Source of the DNA: a virus | Length of the DNA stretch: 64,000 bases | Reading direction: 5' to 3' (one strand) | IMG/VR virus record: IMGVR_UViG_3300007513_000001 | Coordinates: 229,410 to 293,409 of that record | Part shown: piece after piece, positions 42,903 to 51,038 of the stretch | How the letters are laid out: each line of letters begins with the position of its first letter | How positions within the stretch are numbered: the first letter of the stretch is position 1 | Made by a program: the position numbers and the translations under genes | Notes under the pieces: generated by a model | Seen by the model: only the letters and a program-made list of their open reading frames with translations | The model's database searches: none | What the model was told of the DNA's origin: nothing

Positions 42903-43086
42903 ATATATGTTTAACGTTATTGTACTTTATACAGCTTACATCTTGGGGGGCATTTTTGGGCTCCACCATTTCTGCCGCGGTAAAATATTTTTAGGCTTCC
43001 TTTATCTAGGGACTTTGGGGCTTTTTGGCTTGGGGCTTTTGTTTGATTTATTCGCGATTCCTTTCTACGCGAGAAATTTCACATGA
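42895..43086 (+). CDS. TM2-domain membrane protein
   Basis: A 63-residue protein matching the TM2 domain: helix one (YILGGIFGLHHFCRGK), a turn, then FLYLGTLGLFGLGLLFDLFAIPF. Two transmembrane segments with the G-x-x-G-x-H-x-F and D-x-F-x-I-P marks. Its role in phages is unknown. Confidence 0.8.
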   Translation: MTKYMFNVIVLYTAYILGGIFGLHHFCRGKIFLGFLYLGTLGLFGLGLLFDLFAIPFYARNFT

Positions 43087-43463
43087 GTAAAAAGTCAAAA
43101 GCTCAAATTAAAAAAGATTCTCTAAAAAAAGAGATAGAAGATCTAGAAGAAAAATTAGCTAATTTAGAAAATAAGGTGGATAAAGTTTGGAATTCTCGCC
43201 TTGATTCTCTTCTAGATAAACAAATTAGAAAATTACAATATCTAGAAATGAAACTAGACAAAGGAATTTCAGCGTTAGAATCAACTAAAAGAAAAGTTAG
43301 AGATGCTGGAACTTCTGGTTATTATAGTTGCCATCATGATATTATGGAAGCATGTAACTCAGTATATTCAGCCTGTGCTCACCTTTCAGAGCTCAAGATG
43401 ATAGAAGCTTCAATTAAGGAAATCATTAGAAAAGATGCAAAAAAAGATTCACCTCTTAAGTAA
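43083..43463 (+). CDS. coiled-coil protein, unknown
   Basis: A 126-residue protein with a long heptad-rich region (KKEIEDLEEKLANLENKVDK) and a small C-terminal helix with CHHD. It overlaps both neighbours by several bases. Unknown. Confidence 0.5.
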   Translation: MSKKSKAQIKKDSLKKEIEDLEEKLANLENKVDKVWNSRLDSLLDKQIRKLQYLEMKLDKGISALESTKRKVRDAGTSGYYSCHHDIMEACNSVYSACAHLSELKMIEASIKEIIRKDAKKDSPLK

Positions 43464-44064
43464 AGTACCTCGAAAAATTGTTCTTGCATGTTCTGGAGGT
43501 TGTGATTCTATGGCTGCATTAGACTTTTTACTTTCTGGAAAGAAAGAAGTCATTGTCGCATATTTCAATCACGGCACTCAGCACGGCCGTGAAGCAGAAG
43601 AGTTTGTAAGAGCTTACTGTGAAGAAAGAAGTCTGAAGCTTTTCGTGGGATCTTGTTCAAAACAAAAAAAGCAAACACAATCGCTAGAAGAATATTGGAG
43701 AGAAGAACGGCTAAGTTGGCTTAATCACGTTTCTGAAGTTGAGTGCGCCCCAGTTGTTACATGTCATCATTTAGATGATGCTGTAGAGTGGTGGATTTTT
43801 TCTTCTTTTCACGGAAATGGTAAGGTTATCCCTCCCGTTCGAAAGCCATTCCTTCGGCCGTTTCTCCTTACAAGAAAAGATACTTTAGTTTCTTGGAACA
43901 CTCGCAAAGAGGTTCCCTGGATTGAAGATCCGTCAAATGAAAAAACAGAGTTCATGAGAAATTATATTCGGCATGAGCTAATTCCCAGAGTGCTAAATGT
44001 AAATCCTGGAATTCATAAAGTAGTAGCAAAAAAGATTAAAGATTTGCATGAAAACTCGTTATAA
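43435..44064 (+). CDS. tilS: tRNA(Ile)-lysidine synthetase, short form
   Basis: A 209-residue TilS-like N-type ATP pyrophosphatase. The PP-loop IVLACSGGCDSMAALD is near the N-terminus, YFNHGTQHGREAEEF follows the family's (V)NHxLR region, VTCHHLDDAVE gives the conserved H-H-x-D-D, and VPWIEDPSNEKTEFMRNYIRHELIP-like text (split: WIEDPSN, then NYIRHELIP) is the TilS signature. TilS changes C34 of tRNA-Ile(CAU) to lysidine so that it reads AUA. It is about half the length of the E. coli enzyme and lacks the C-terminal domains. A CAU tRNA with Ile2-like acceptor pairs lies 1.1 kb downstream. Confidence 0.88.
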   Translation: MQKKIHLLSKVPRKIVLACSGGCDSMAALDFLLSGKKEVIVAYFNHGTQHGREAEEFVRAYCEERSLKLFVGSCSKQKKQTQSLEEYWREERLSWLNHVSEVECAPVVTCHHLDDAVEWWIFSSFHGNGKVIPPVRKPFLRPFLLTRKDTLVSWNTRKEVPWIEDPSNEKTEFMRNYIRHELIPRVLNVNPGIHKVVAKKIKDLHENSL

Positions 44065-44452
44065 AAAGGGGGACATTATTTTAGCGAAATCCCCAGCTGG
44101 CGATGCTATACTTCCAGTACACCACAAGCTTGTTCGAAGAGTTGTTGTAGAACCTCAAAAAGGTCAGCAAGCTGGCTTTAAAACAACTATGGATTGGCCA
44201 GGATACGCTGGTTGGGATACCGTTTTAGTTTCGGCTGAAGAAATAAAATACCTGAAGCAAGAATGGTGTATTCCATACACTGAGCCCGAGAAAGATTCTG
44301 TCTTCGTTTATGATTGTTGCATTTTGAAAAAAGTGAAAAAAGTTAAAGTATCGCAAAAAATTTTAAACAAATTAGCTTCGAGAAAAAAAATTAAAAGAGG
44401 AAGAAATGCCAAAAGCAAAAAAGCAAAAAAGAGTAGTTCGAAAAAAGTCTAA
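44048..44452 (+). CDS. small basic protein, unknown
   Basis: A 134-residue protein overlapping the tilS end. Beta-rich first half (KKGDIILAKSPAGDAILPVHH) and a lysine-rich tail (KRGRNAKSKKAKKSSSKKV). May bind RNA. Function unknown. Confidence 0.5.
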   Translation: MKTRYKKGDIILAKSPAGDAILPVHHKLVRRVVVEPQKGQQAGFKTTMDWPGYAGWDTVLVSAEEIKYLKQEWCIPYTEPEKDSVFVYDCCILKKVKKVKVSQKILNKLASRKKIKRGRNAKSKKAKKSSSKKV

Positions 44453-44741
44453 AAAATCTATTAAGATTGACTCAGGCCCTTTGGAGTACGGGGGCTGGAA
44501 AATTGGAGATGTGGCTTGGTGGTGTATGACTTCAGAAGCTACTCCACACCAGGGCATAATTGCTAGATTTCATCCAGAAGATAATGTCGGTCCCGCTGTT
44601 TCTCTTGACGATACTGCCGGTGGCCGCAGAGTAGCGCTGATGCAGTTTATTTTCGACACTAAGAAAGCTGCTAAAGCTTCAAGACCTGAATTTATTGAGT
44701 TTTGGCAAAACTACAGAAACCAAAGAGATCAAAAGAAATGA
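44406..44741 (+). CDS. small basic protein, unknown
   Basis: A 111-residue protein preceded by AGAGGAAG, overlapping the previous gene in another frame. Basic start, then a mixed alpha/beta domain (GWKIGDVAWWCMTSEATPHQ). The stop and the next start share ATGA. No family recognised. Confidence 0.55.
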   Translation: MPKAKKQKRVVRKKSKKSIKIDSGPLEYGGWKIGDVAWWCMTSEATPHQGIIARFHPEDNVGPAVSLDDTAGGRRVALMQFIFDTKKAAKASRPEFIEFWQNYRNQRDQKK

Positions 44742-44923
44742 TTGAAATTTTTAGTAGCGCGCCTGTTTGGGTTTTGGTTCTAACACTTCCATTTAAAATT
44801 TGGGCTTCATGGGAAGCAGCCCAACGAGACCAATTCGGTTGGTTTATTTTGTTTTTTCTAACTTGGCTATATGCTATTCCCGAGATAGTGTATTTGGTTT
44901 GGTTTAAAAAGAGTCGCTGGTAA
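44738..44923 (+). CDS. small membrane protein
   Basis: A 61-residue protein from the ATG that overlaps the previous stop. Two hydrophobic helices (WVLVLTLPFKIWASW, FILFFLTWLYAIPEIVYLV). Unknown function; the pattern recalls short two-helix domains found before nuclease or phospholipase modules. Confidence 0.55.
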   Translation: MIEIFSSAPVWVLVLTLPFKIWASWEAAQRDQFGWFILFFLTWLYAIPEIVYLVWFKKSRW

Positions 44924-44934
44924 CGGAGAATTAA

Positions 44935-45159
44935 GTGTATAAAGTTTGCGATTGTTGTAGTGAGTTGTTTTTTGAAAACGAAGAGCATAGTTTTTTCGAA
45001 GATTTTGGTTTCGTTTGTTTTCTTTGTTTAGATGAAGGATTTGAACTTCCGAAATCAGAAGACGACGTTGACAAAGAGCCTGGTGAAAAAGAAACATCTG
45101 CTTTGGCTAATGAAAAAATTCCGCTAACAAAATTTCCAAAAATTAATCTAAATTCTTGA
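44935..45159 (+). CDS. small zinc-finger-like protein
   Basis: A 74-residue protein starting with GTG behind GGAG. Two cysteine pairs (CDCC and CFLC) about 20 residues apart could form a zinc ribbon. Acidic middle. Unknown. Confidence 0.55.
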   Translation: MYKVCDCCSELFFENEEHSFFEDFGFVCFLCLDEGFELPKSEDDVDKEPGEKETSALANEKIPLTKFPKINLNS

Positions 45160-45199
45160 TGAAAAAATCAGGCTCCGGATTTATAATCTAATCAGTTGA

Positions 45200-45277
45200 A
45201 GGCCCATAGCTCAATCAGGTCAGAGCATTTGTCTCATAAACAAAGGGTTCCGGGTTCGAGTCCCGGTGGGCCTACCA
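45200..45277 (+). tRNA. tRNA with CAU anticodon, probably Ile2
   Basis: A complete cloverleaf: seven-pair acceptor stem AGGCCCA/TGGGCCT, discriminator A and encoded CCA, anticodon loop CTCATAA in the stem TTTGT/ACAAA, and T arm CCGGG-TTCGAGT-CCCGG. CAU can be elongator Met or lysidine-modified Ile2. The acceptor has C4-G69 and C5-G68, the pairs favoured by TilS, and a phage TilS lies nearby, so Ile2 is the better call. TATAAT lies at 45182-45187. Confidence 0.9.
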
Positions 45278-45290
45278 CTTTAAAAAGAGG

Positions 45291-46348
45291 GTGCAAGTGA
45301 ACAGTCCAGTAATTCGTCCGCAAGTATTAAAACTCAGAAGCGTCTGGAAGAATGAAGCTACAGATTTTACTCCATGGATGGCTTCCAATGAGGGCATATC
45401 TTGGCTATGCCAGGATCTTGGTATTGAAAGCTTGAAGGTAGAGGGTGTTGAAGTAGATACTGACGAAGGCAAAAGAATTGATATTTTAGCCGCTCTTCCA
45501 AACGGAGATTCCATTGTTATAGAAAATCAATTTAATGCAGCAGACCACAGGCACTTTCACAACATCCAACACTATGCTGTTTCGTCTAATTCTAATACAG
45601 TTATTTGGATTGCAGAATCGTTTCCGAGTCTTTACGTAAAGCTTATTGAATCTATTAACGCTTCTGACTGGATTGACATCGTTGGTGTAGTTGCAAGAGT
45701 TAACTCCGCAGGAGGCCCTCTTCCAACGCTACAGTTTGAAGTGATTTCAGCAAGTGAAGAAGCTCTAGAGAGAATGAAAGGAGACAGTGATGTCGAAGCA
45801 ACCGTTGCAGATAACGACGCTCTTTCCAGTTTCTATAAAGATTATTTTGACCAGCTTAAGCCTGCTTTAGATTCTTATCTTAGGGGCACAACGCCCCACA
45901 AACGAGGCACAAAAAAGAAGTGGCGCAGTTATGCTGAATGGAACTTCGAAAAAGGCGCTTGGATGAAATGGCAAATTTGCTTTAATCAACAGCGAGGCCG
46001 CCCGGGAGAGTATAGGGTTTCAATTCTTTTTAATCATATTGAAGATGAAAAGAATTTGGAGAGACTAAATTACATTAAGCAAAATAAAGATAGCTTGCTT
46101 TCTGGCATCTCGGTAGATTTTGTCGAAGATTGGGATTCTACTGTTGGCTGCCGAGGGCAAAAAGTTCATTTTAAATTTCCGCGTGAAGTTAACTATCGAA
46201 ATATTTCTCCTAGCGATAAAATTGAATTAGTTGATTGGACAAAAGATTTGATGCGTAATATTACGAAAAATGCATCTAATCTGGACATTAAATCGTGCTC
46301 TGGCGCTAATACTTACTCTAAGAATGGAGTAAACAATCATCTTTCTAT

Positions 46349-46358
<10 letters not shown>
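45291..46358 (+). CDS. DUF4268 / PD-(D/E)XK-like nuclease-type protein
   Basis: A 355-residue protein starting with GTG between two tRNA genes. The N-terminal half has DFTPWMASNEGISWL, then RIDILAALPNGDSIVIENQ (D-x-D...E-x-Q pattern) and DHRHFHNIQHYAV, matching the nuclease-like core upstream of DUF4268. The C-terminal part (WMKWQICFNQQRGRPGEYRV) fits the DUF4268 fold. Such proteins often sit in defence or mobile contexts. The stop lies inside the tRNA-Asn gene, an unusual ten-base overlap. Confidence 0.65.
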
Positions 46359-46424
<66 letters not shown>

Positions 46425-46441
46425 TCTTTCGAGGTATATAA

Positions 46442-48031
46442 ATGTGCGGATTTTTAACTTATTTTGGAGAAAATGCAGACGTTAAAAAGCTCGCAAAATT
46501 TTCTTCTAAAATTCAATATAGGGGACCAGACAACACTAAAGATGTTTTAGTTAACGAAAAGCTTTTTATGTCTTTTCACAGATTGGCTATTATTGATGTA
46601 ACAGAATTAGGAGATCAACCCCTGCGCCACCCGGACGACGCTGGTTTAGTTTTGGTGTGTAACGGAGAAATCTATAACTACAAAGCACTTATTCAGCAAT
46701 ATAATTTTAAGCCAGGGTCAAATTCAGATTGCGAAGTTATTTTGCATCTTTATAAAAAGTTTGGGATTAAAAAAGCGGTAGAACAACTTGACGGAGTTTT
46801 TGCTTTTTCTTTATACGATTCTAACAAAGATGTTTTATATGCAGCTAGAGATCCCCATGGTGTTCGTCCATGCTTCTTAGCTTTAGAAAAAGATTTTTCA
46901 GCTATCGCTAGTGAAGCTAAAGTTCTAAAAGATATTTCAGATAACATTACTCATTTTCTGCCAGGCACTTGGTGGTCATCAGAATACCCTAACGTTATGA
47001 GCTCCTATTTTAATGTGGAACACAATCCCGTAATTTCAGTGTCGGAAAAAGATGCTTGCGAAAAAATAAAATCGCTTTTAACAGAATCTGTCAGAAAAAG
47101 AATGATGTCAGAAAGAGAAGTGGGGTGTTTGTTATCGGGCGGTTTAGACTCTAGTTTGATTTCTTCTCTAGTTGCTTCAATGTGCGATGACCCTAAAAAA
47201 CTTAAGACTTTTTCTATTGGAATGGAAGGAAGTCCAGATTTAGAATATGCTCAAAAAGTCGCAGCTCATATCGGTTCTGACCATCACAGCATCCAGCTTT
47301 CTCAACAAGATTTTTTAGACGCGATTGACGTAGTGATTTATAATATAGAATCTTACGATACAACCACCGTAAGAGCGAGCGTGGGAAACTATTTAGTTTC
47401 CAAGTACATTAGAGAAAATACTGACGTAAAAGTAGTATTCAACGGAGACGGAGCAGATGAAGTCTGTATGGGGTATGTATATAATGTCAATGCTCCATCT
47501 ACCGAAGATTTCTATTCAGAAAATCATCGCCTGTTAAAAGAAATATACTTGTTTGATGTTTTGAGATCAGATAGAAGTATTAGCTCAAACGGCCTCGAAG
47601 CTAGAACTCCTTTCTTAGATAAAAGTTTTACAAAATACTATATGTCCATACCGCCAAAAATGAAGATGTTTGGTTTAGATAAGCCAGAAAAATATCTCCT
47701 CAGGAAATCTTTCGACGGGACTGGATTGTTGCCAGACGAGGTTTTATGGAGGAGTAAGTGCGCATTTTCCGATGGCGTCAGTAGTATTAAAAATTCCTGG
47801 CATAAGACTCTTAAAAGCTTTATAGATTCTCAAATATCTGATGAGCAATTCGAAAATGAAAAAGATTCTTTTGATTGCTGCAAGCCAGTTTTGAAAGAGA
47901 GCTATTTTTACCGAAAAATATATGAAAACCACTTCGGAGATTCCATGAATTTGATACCTCACTTCTGGATGCCCAAGTGGACTATAGCTAATGACCCTTC
48001 AGCTAGAGAACTAGAAAACTATAAAGAATAA
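46442..48031 (+). CDS. asnB: asparagine synthetase (glutamine-hydrolysing)
   Basis: A 529-residue two-domain enzyme making Asn from Asp, Gln and ATP. The glutaminase domain starts with the catalytic Cys2 (MCGFLTYF) and contains YRGPDN, HRLAIID and NGEIYNY. The synthetase domain has the PP-loop LLSGGLDSSLI near residue 230, then FSIGMEG and NGDGADEVCMGY (usual G-x-G-A-D-E-x-F-x-G-Y). Length is normal. AsnB genes are rare in phages; an alternative is amidation of a phage-specific substrate. tRNA-Asn lies just upstream. Confidence 0.93.
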   Translation: MCGFLTYFGENADVKKLAKFSSKIQYRGPDNTKDVLVNEKLFMSFHRLAIIDVTELGDQPLRHPDDAGLVLVCNGEIYNYKALIQQYNFKPGSNSDCEVILHLYKKFGIKKAVEQLDGVFAFSLYDSNKDVLYAARDPHGVRPCFLALEKDFSAIASEAKVLKDISDNITHFLPGTWWSSEYPNVMSSYFNVEHNPVISVSEKDACEKIKSLLTESVRKRMMSEREVGCLLSGGLDSSLISSLVASMCDDPKKLKTFSIGMEGSPDLEYAQKVAAHIGSDHHSIQLSQQDFLDAIDVVIYNIESYDTTTVRASVGNYLVSKYIRENTDVKVVFNGDGADEVCMGYVYNVNAPSTEDFYSENHRLLKEIYLFDVLRSDRSISSNGLEARTPFLDKSFTKYYMSIPPKMKMFGLDKPEKYLLRKSFDGTGLLPDEVLWRSKCAFSDGVSSIKNSWHKTLKSFIDSQISDEQFENEKDSFDCCKPVLKESYFYRKIYENHFGDSMNLIPHFWMPKWTIANDPSARELENYKE

Positions 48032-48091
48032 ATTTTATACACTTTTGGTGTTGTGGGTATAGTTTCTTAATCTACGTTTAAGGAGATAAAA

Positions 48092-48391
48092 ATGCTAGAT
48101 AAAATTAAGTCACTTTTGACGAAATACAAGGTACACGTAAGCGTTGTTGGTGGGGCTTTAGTTATTGCTACTGTTTACGGCCAGTGCACTTTAGAGCCAA
48201 ACGTTGAAGCAGTTGAAGAAGCAGTTGAAGAAGCTGCCGATCAAGCAGCTAACTCAACCACGTCTAACGAAGACAAAAAGGTTGAAGCGGCAGCGGCAGA
48301 TGCAGCTATCATGACTGAAGACGCGACTAACGCATCTGAAAATGAAAGTGCTGATACCACTACAGAAGCTACAGAGACTAAAGAAGATTAA
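48092..48391 (+). CDS. small acidic exported/membrane protein
   Basis: A 99-residue protein with a basic start, one hydrophobic segment (VSVVGGALVIATVYGQC) that ends at a cysteine, and an Ala/Glu/Asp/Thr-rich disordered tail with EAVEEAVEEAA repeats. The cysteine context (VYGQC) is a poor lipobox, so a membrane anchor is more likely. AAGGAG precedes the ATG. Confidence 0.55.
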   Translation: MLDKIKSLLTKYKVHVSVVGGALVIATVYGQCTLEPNVEAVEEAVEEAADQAANSTTSNEDKKVEAAAADAAIMTEDATNASENESADTTTEATETKED

Positions 48392-48395
48392 AAAT

Positions 48396-48449
48396 AATTA
48401 TGTTTTTTATTGAACAACAGAGTTTTGAAGTTTAAAATAAAACATAATT
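48396..48449 (+). repeat. AT-rich inverted repeat
   Basis: AATTATGTTTT (48396-48406) and AAAACATAATT (48439-48449) are perfect 11-base complements. It follows the stop of the acidic protein and precedes the large RNA by 42 bases; it could end the upstream transcript or isolate the RNA. Confidence 0.6.
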
Positions 48450-48490
48450 TACTAAACGTTCTTTAACATTGCTAATAAAAGACCTTAGTT

Positions 48491-49127
48491 CTTGGGTCTA
48501 CAAACCTGGATGAGATTACCGATCTCCAGGCGCTAGCGAAAGCTGGTGATAGAGAAAACCTCGCTCAGGAAAAAGCTGTTCTTACGGACCTGCCCGCCTG
48601 ACTAAGAGAGGGGATGCGTAAAGGAGGGTGGTACCTCTGAAAATCATCCAGTGATTCGATGCATGGGTTCCCATACCACTGGGAAAATACTGCTGAGAGT
48701 ATCCGCGGACTTGTAGGTTCATCGTGGAAACGGGATAAGGGGACTAACCAAGAAAAAGTCTTGGGAAGAGAGGTTAATACCTTTTAGAATCTAACTGTCG
48801 GTGATAGAAGTCTCTCTGGCGGAATCGGAAACGAGACCGTCGTCCCGAAAGGGGTCGTATGGACATCCTCCCAAGGTTTGGAAATGCGACGCGCAACTAA
48901 GAGGTGAAGTGTACAGCTCACTCAAAGGCGCGCAGAATATCATAATACGACAGTAAGGCGTGCTGTTCCGTAGTCTTACGGCTAAGAACAGGGAGAAAGC
49001 TCGCGAACGGCGTTACTTGCCGGTGTGCTTACATCTAACCCAAAGGGGACAGGCTCAAAAGGCTTGATGATCACGAGCAGAGAGAATAGAAGTGCTAAAA
49101 CTCTCCCCCTTTTTAACAAGACCCGAG
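48491..49127 (+). ncRNA. large structured RNA, candidate GOLLD/ROOL class
   Basis: A 754-base coding gap holds a dense set of helices. A 9-bp helix (CTTGGGTCT 48491-48499 with AGACCCGAG 49119-49127, one G-U) encloses about 637 nt. Inside are many local hairpins: CCTG/CAGG with GAGAT/ATCTC near 48505-48530, GAAA-capped stems AGC-GAAA-GCT, TCG-GAAA-CGA and CCC-GAAA-GGG, CCAGTG/CACTGG with ATGG/CCAT at about 48650, ATACT/AGTAT at about 48690, CCAAGA/TCTTGG at about 48750, GTGA/TCAC at about 48910, and CTGTT-CCGTA/TACGG-GAACAG at about 48965-48990. It has no long open frame and lies among tRNA genes. This is the setting of GOLLD (about 800 nt) and ROOL (about 580 nt) phage RNAs. The size and features fit that class, but I cannot confirm a family; it may be new. 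Confidence 0.75.
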
Positions 49128-49144
49128 AGGGCAAAGAGAAAAAA

Positions 49145-49573
49145 ATGACAGTAGAAATCGGTAGCAAAGTAGTAGTTCATTATAAAGGAACATTAAACAA
49201 CGGTGAAGAATTCGACAGCTCATATTCAAGAAATGAGCCGCTAAGTTTTACCGTAGGAAACGGAGAAACAATCGCGGGTTTTGATTCTGCTGTTGTTGGG
49301 ATGTCTATTGGGGAAGTAAAAAATATTACCCTGAGCCCATCCGAAGGGTATGGGGACGTAAATCCAGAAGCGTTTCAAAAGATTTCAAAGAATCAGTTTC
49401 CGTCAGATTTTGAACCATCAGCTGGCACTTTAGTCGAGGGAATCAATACCCAAGGCCAAAAAGTTAGAGCCATCATTGCAGAAGTTTTTGACGAAGATTT
49501 AGTTCTTGATTTTAATCACCCGATGGCTGGAAAAGAGATGAATTTCGAAATTCAGCTAGTCAACTGCGAATAA
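49145..49573 (+). CDS. FKBP-type peptidyl-prolyl isomerase
   Basis: A 142-residue protein starting at the ATG just after the large RNA. It has VVVHYKGTLNNGEEFDSSY, GETIAGFDSAVVGMSIGE and SPSEGYGDVNP, the FKBP/SlyD core with its inserted flap and the end DLVLDFNHPMAGKEMNFEI, as in SlyD. It would speed proline isomerisation and act as a chaperone. SlyD's His-rich tail is absent. Start codons inside the RNA in the same frame are ignored. Confidence 0.9.
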   Translation: MTVEIGSKVVVHYKGTLNNGEEFDSSYSRNEPLSFTVGNGETIAGFDSAVVGMSIGEVKNITLSPSEGYGDVNPEAFQKISKNQFPSDFEPSAGTLVEGINTQGQKVRAIIAEVFDEDLVLDFNHPMAGKEMNFEIQLVNCE

Positions 49574-49580
49574 ACAAACT

Positions 49581-49656
49581 GCGGGAGTAGCTCAATTGGT
49601 AGAGCTTCAGCCTTCCAAGCTGATTGTTGAGGGTTCGATTCCCTTCTCCCGCTCCA
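49581..49656 (+). tRNA. tRNA-Gly (UCC)
   Basis: Acceptor GCGGGAG/CTCCCGC, discriminator T, encoded CCA, anticodon TCC in loop CTTCCAA, and T arm GAGGG-TTCGATT-CCCTT. It reads GGA and GGG; GGA is the frequent glycine codon in these genes. It lies seven bases after the FKBP gene. Confidence 0.95.
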
Positions 49657-49666
49657 TGGAGGTAAA

Positions 49667-49804
49667 ATGGCTAGGGTAAAAATATCAGATTTAGTTCATC
49701 AACAAAAGATTCTTGAAGACAAAATTAAGAAGATACAAATTGTTCTTTGGTCTACTGTTTTGTTTGTTGCAGTTTTTGGATATAAAGTATTGTTTGCCGT
49801 TTAG
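49667..49804 (+). CDS. 45-residue membrane protein
   Basis: A short frame with GGAGG right after the tRNA-Gly CCA end. A charged helix (LVHQQKILEDKIKKIQ) leads into one transmembrane segment (IVLWSTVLFVAVFGYKVLF). The good ribosome site supports expression. Confidence 0.62.
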   Translation: MARVKISDLVHQQKILEDKIKKIQIVLWSTVLFVAVFGYKVLFAV

Positions 49805-49814
49805 GGGAGACTTA

Positions 49815-50045
49815 ATGAAGACTTTAGTTAAAAAAGGGTCGATAGCCTATCTTAGTCACACTGGTCATAAAGGATTCAGGTATCCATCAAAAGATTCAGA
49901 AAAACTTCTTTTTGATGTAGAGGCTGAGCGAGTTTCTTGGGTTGGCGGTGGAGAAAAATTGACTCCCGTCAAAATTCCAGAATCATCAATTTTAGCTTTG
50001 GGAGATTCTGAAAAATCTGTCGTAGTTTGGGTTCATAAAAATTGA
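49815..50045 (+). CDS. small protein, unknown
   Basis: A 76-residue beta-rich protein (KKGSIAYLSHTGHKGFRYPS). I use the ATG after GGGGAG, not an upstream in-frame ATG inside the previous gene. No family recognised. Confidence 0.6.
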   Translation: MKTLVKKGSIAYLSHTGHKGFRYPSKDSEKLLFDVEAERVSWVGGGEKLTPVKIPESSILALGDSEKSVVVWVHKN

Positions 50046-50077
50046 ACATCTAGCTATTTTAGTTAGAATTAATTTAT

Positions 50078-50154
50078 GCGCCCGTAGCTCAGCTGGATAG
50101 AGCAACGGCCTTCTAAGCCGTGGGCCGCAGGTTCGAATCCTGCCGGGCGTGCCA
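50078..50154 (+). tRNA. tRNA-Arg (UCU)
   Basis: Acceptor GCGCCCG/CGGGCGT with a G1-U72 wobble, discriminator G, encoded CCA, anticodon TCT in loop CTTCTAA, and T arm GCAGG-TTCGAAT-CCTGC. It decodes AGA/AGG; AGA is plainly the main arginine codon of this AT-rich genome. Confidence 0.95.
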
Positions 50155-50179
50155 TTTATAATTTGCAGGAGGAGATGTT

Positions 50180-50251
50180 GTGGAAGTTATTGGAGCGATT
50201 GCCATCAGCAGCATGATTGGCTTGACAGCATTAGCGTCAATTTTTGAATAG
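50180..50251 (+). CDS. 23-residue hydrophobic peptide
   Basis: A tiny frame from GTG, nine bases from a strong GGAGGAG. Encodes mostly a hydrophobic helix (VIGAIAISSMIGLTALASIF). Presence of the ribosome site and fit in the gap support it, but such short frames can be chance. Confidence 0.4.
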   Translation: MEVIGAIAISSMIGLTALASIFE

Positions 50252-50259
50252 GGTTTATA

Positions 50260-50508
50260 ATGAGTTATTGGAAGCGAGAAATTAAAAATTTTTTTATCTC
50301 TCCTGAATCAAGTCGCGTACACTGCACGACAGATATTGATTCGTTGGGGAAAATTGAGATTAACATCGGCCGCAGTATGACATTAAGGCTTTCTATGAAA
50401 GATGCTATGGCTTTGCGAGACGCGATTGCTATTAGTGTTATTAAAATTCAAGATGAGATGAATTATTCTCAAGACCATTCGAGAGTTACAAATGGAGATA
50501 TGGGATGA
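50260..50508 (+). CDS. small protein, unknown
   Basis: An 82-residue protein with beta strands then a helix (MTLRLSMKDAMALRDAIAIS). Overlaps the next start (ATGA). No family recognised. Confidence 0.55.
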   Translation: MSYWKREIKNFFISPESSRVHCTTDIDSLGKIEINIGRSMTLRLSMKDAMALRDAIAISVIKIQDEMNYSQDHSRVTNGDMG

Positions 50509-50735
50509 GTAAAATGGTGTCGATTTTTCTATCAACTTTAATTTATGTTGGAATGATTGATAATCTCGAGGGCGATTATGCAGCAGTTGAGATGTCTAAT
50601 CAGCAGGGAGAAATAACTCGATTAGAAATTCCTATTTTGCTTTTTCCGTGCGAAGTTTCAGAAGGAGACTACTTTTATACTTTTGAAATCGACGGAGTTC
50701 GAGAAATTCGCTGTGGCGAACCACCAACTGATTAA
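50505..50735 (+). CDS. small DUF3006-like protein
   Basis: A 76-residue protein with the pattern VGMIDNLEGDYAAVE and later CEVSEGDYFYTFEIDG, resembling DUF3006 proteins (an R-x-E-G-x-x-A-V-L type start). Function unknown. Confidence 0.45.
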   Translation: MSKMVSIFLSTLIYVGMIDNLEGDYAAVEMSNQQGEITRLEIPILLFPCEVSEGDYFYTFEIDGVREIRCGEPPTD

Positions 50736-50745
50736 AGGAGAAAAC

Positions 50746-50982
50746 ATGTCACAAGGTGTTACTGTAATTGAAGAGTTTATTGAAAAGCTTTTTGCGCTAG
50801 AAAACGAGCAAAAGCTCCTATCAGAAGATAGGAAGCTTCTTATTGCTGATTATAAAGGGAAGCTAGATGTAAAAGCAGTACAAGCTGCAATTCGAATCGC
50901 TAAAATTAAATCAAAAGTAGACAGTTCTGATGAAGAGCTTCATAATATGGTTAATACCGTAGAAAGAAACATCAGTCTGTAA
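50746..50982 (+). CDS. GapR/DUF2312-like DNA-binding protein
   Basis: A 78-residue protein from the ATG behind AAAGGAG. The order of a long N-terminal helix (VIEEFIEKLFALENEQKLLS), a central helix and the DVKAVQAAIRIAKIK end fits GapR (DUF2312), a small nucleoid protein that binds overtwisted DNA in alphaproteobacteria. Phages carry relatives. It may manage supercoiling or packaging. The stop lies inside the next promoter. Confidence 0.6.
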   Translation: MSQGVTVIEEFIEKLFALENEQKLLSEDRKLLIADYKGKLDVKAVQAAIRIAKIKSKVDSSDEELHNMVNTVERNISL

Positions 50983-51007
50983 AAAAAGCCTCTTTTTATG
51001 GTATAAT
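50978..51007 (+). promoter_or_regulatory. extended -10 promoter, phage class
   Basis: TGTAAAAA begins 24 bases before TATAAT (51002-51007), preceded by TATGG, as at 16259, 26996 and 42551. It drives the small hydrolase gene; AAGGAGGAG follows. Confidence 0.75.
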
Positions 51008-51038
51008 AATACTATAAGGAGGAGGGATAAGACCTCAA

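Noticed and set aside
45200-45277. Initiator tRNA-fMet
   Set aside because: The first acceptor pair A-T is normally formed and three G-C pairs at the base of the anticodon stem are absent.
48491-49127. Group I or group II intron, RNase P RNA or tmRNA
   Set aside because: The conserved group I P7/S segment, the group II domain V hairpin, the RNase P core boxes and a tmRNA tRNA-like end were looked for and not seen; the flanking gene is not split.
49025-49144. N-terminal extension of the FKBP protein
   Set aside because: The in-frame start lies inside the structured RNA and the extension does not look like FKBP; the ATG at 49145 gives the proper N-terminus.
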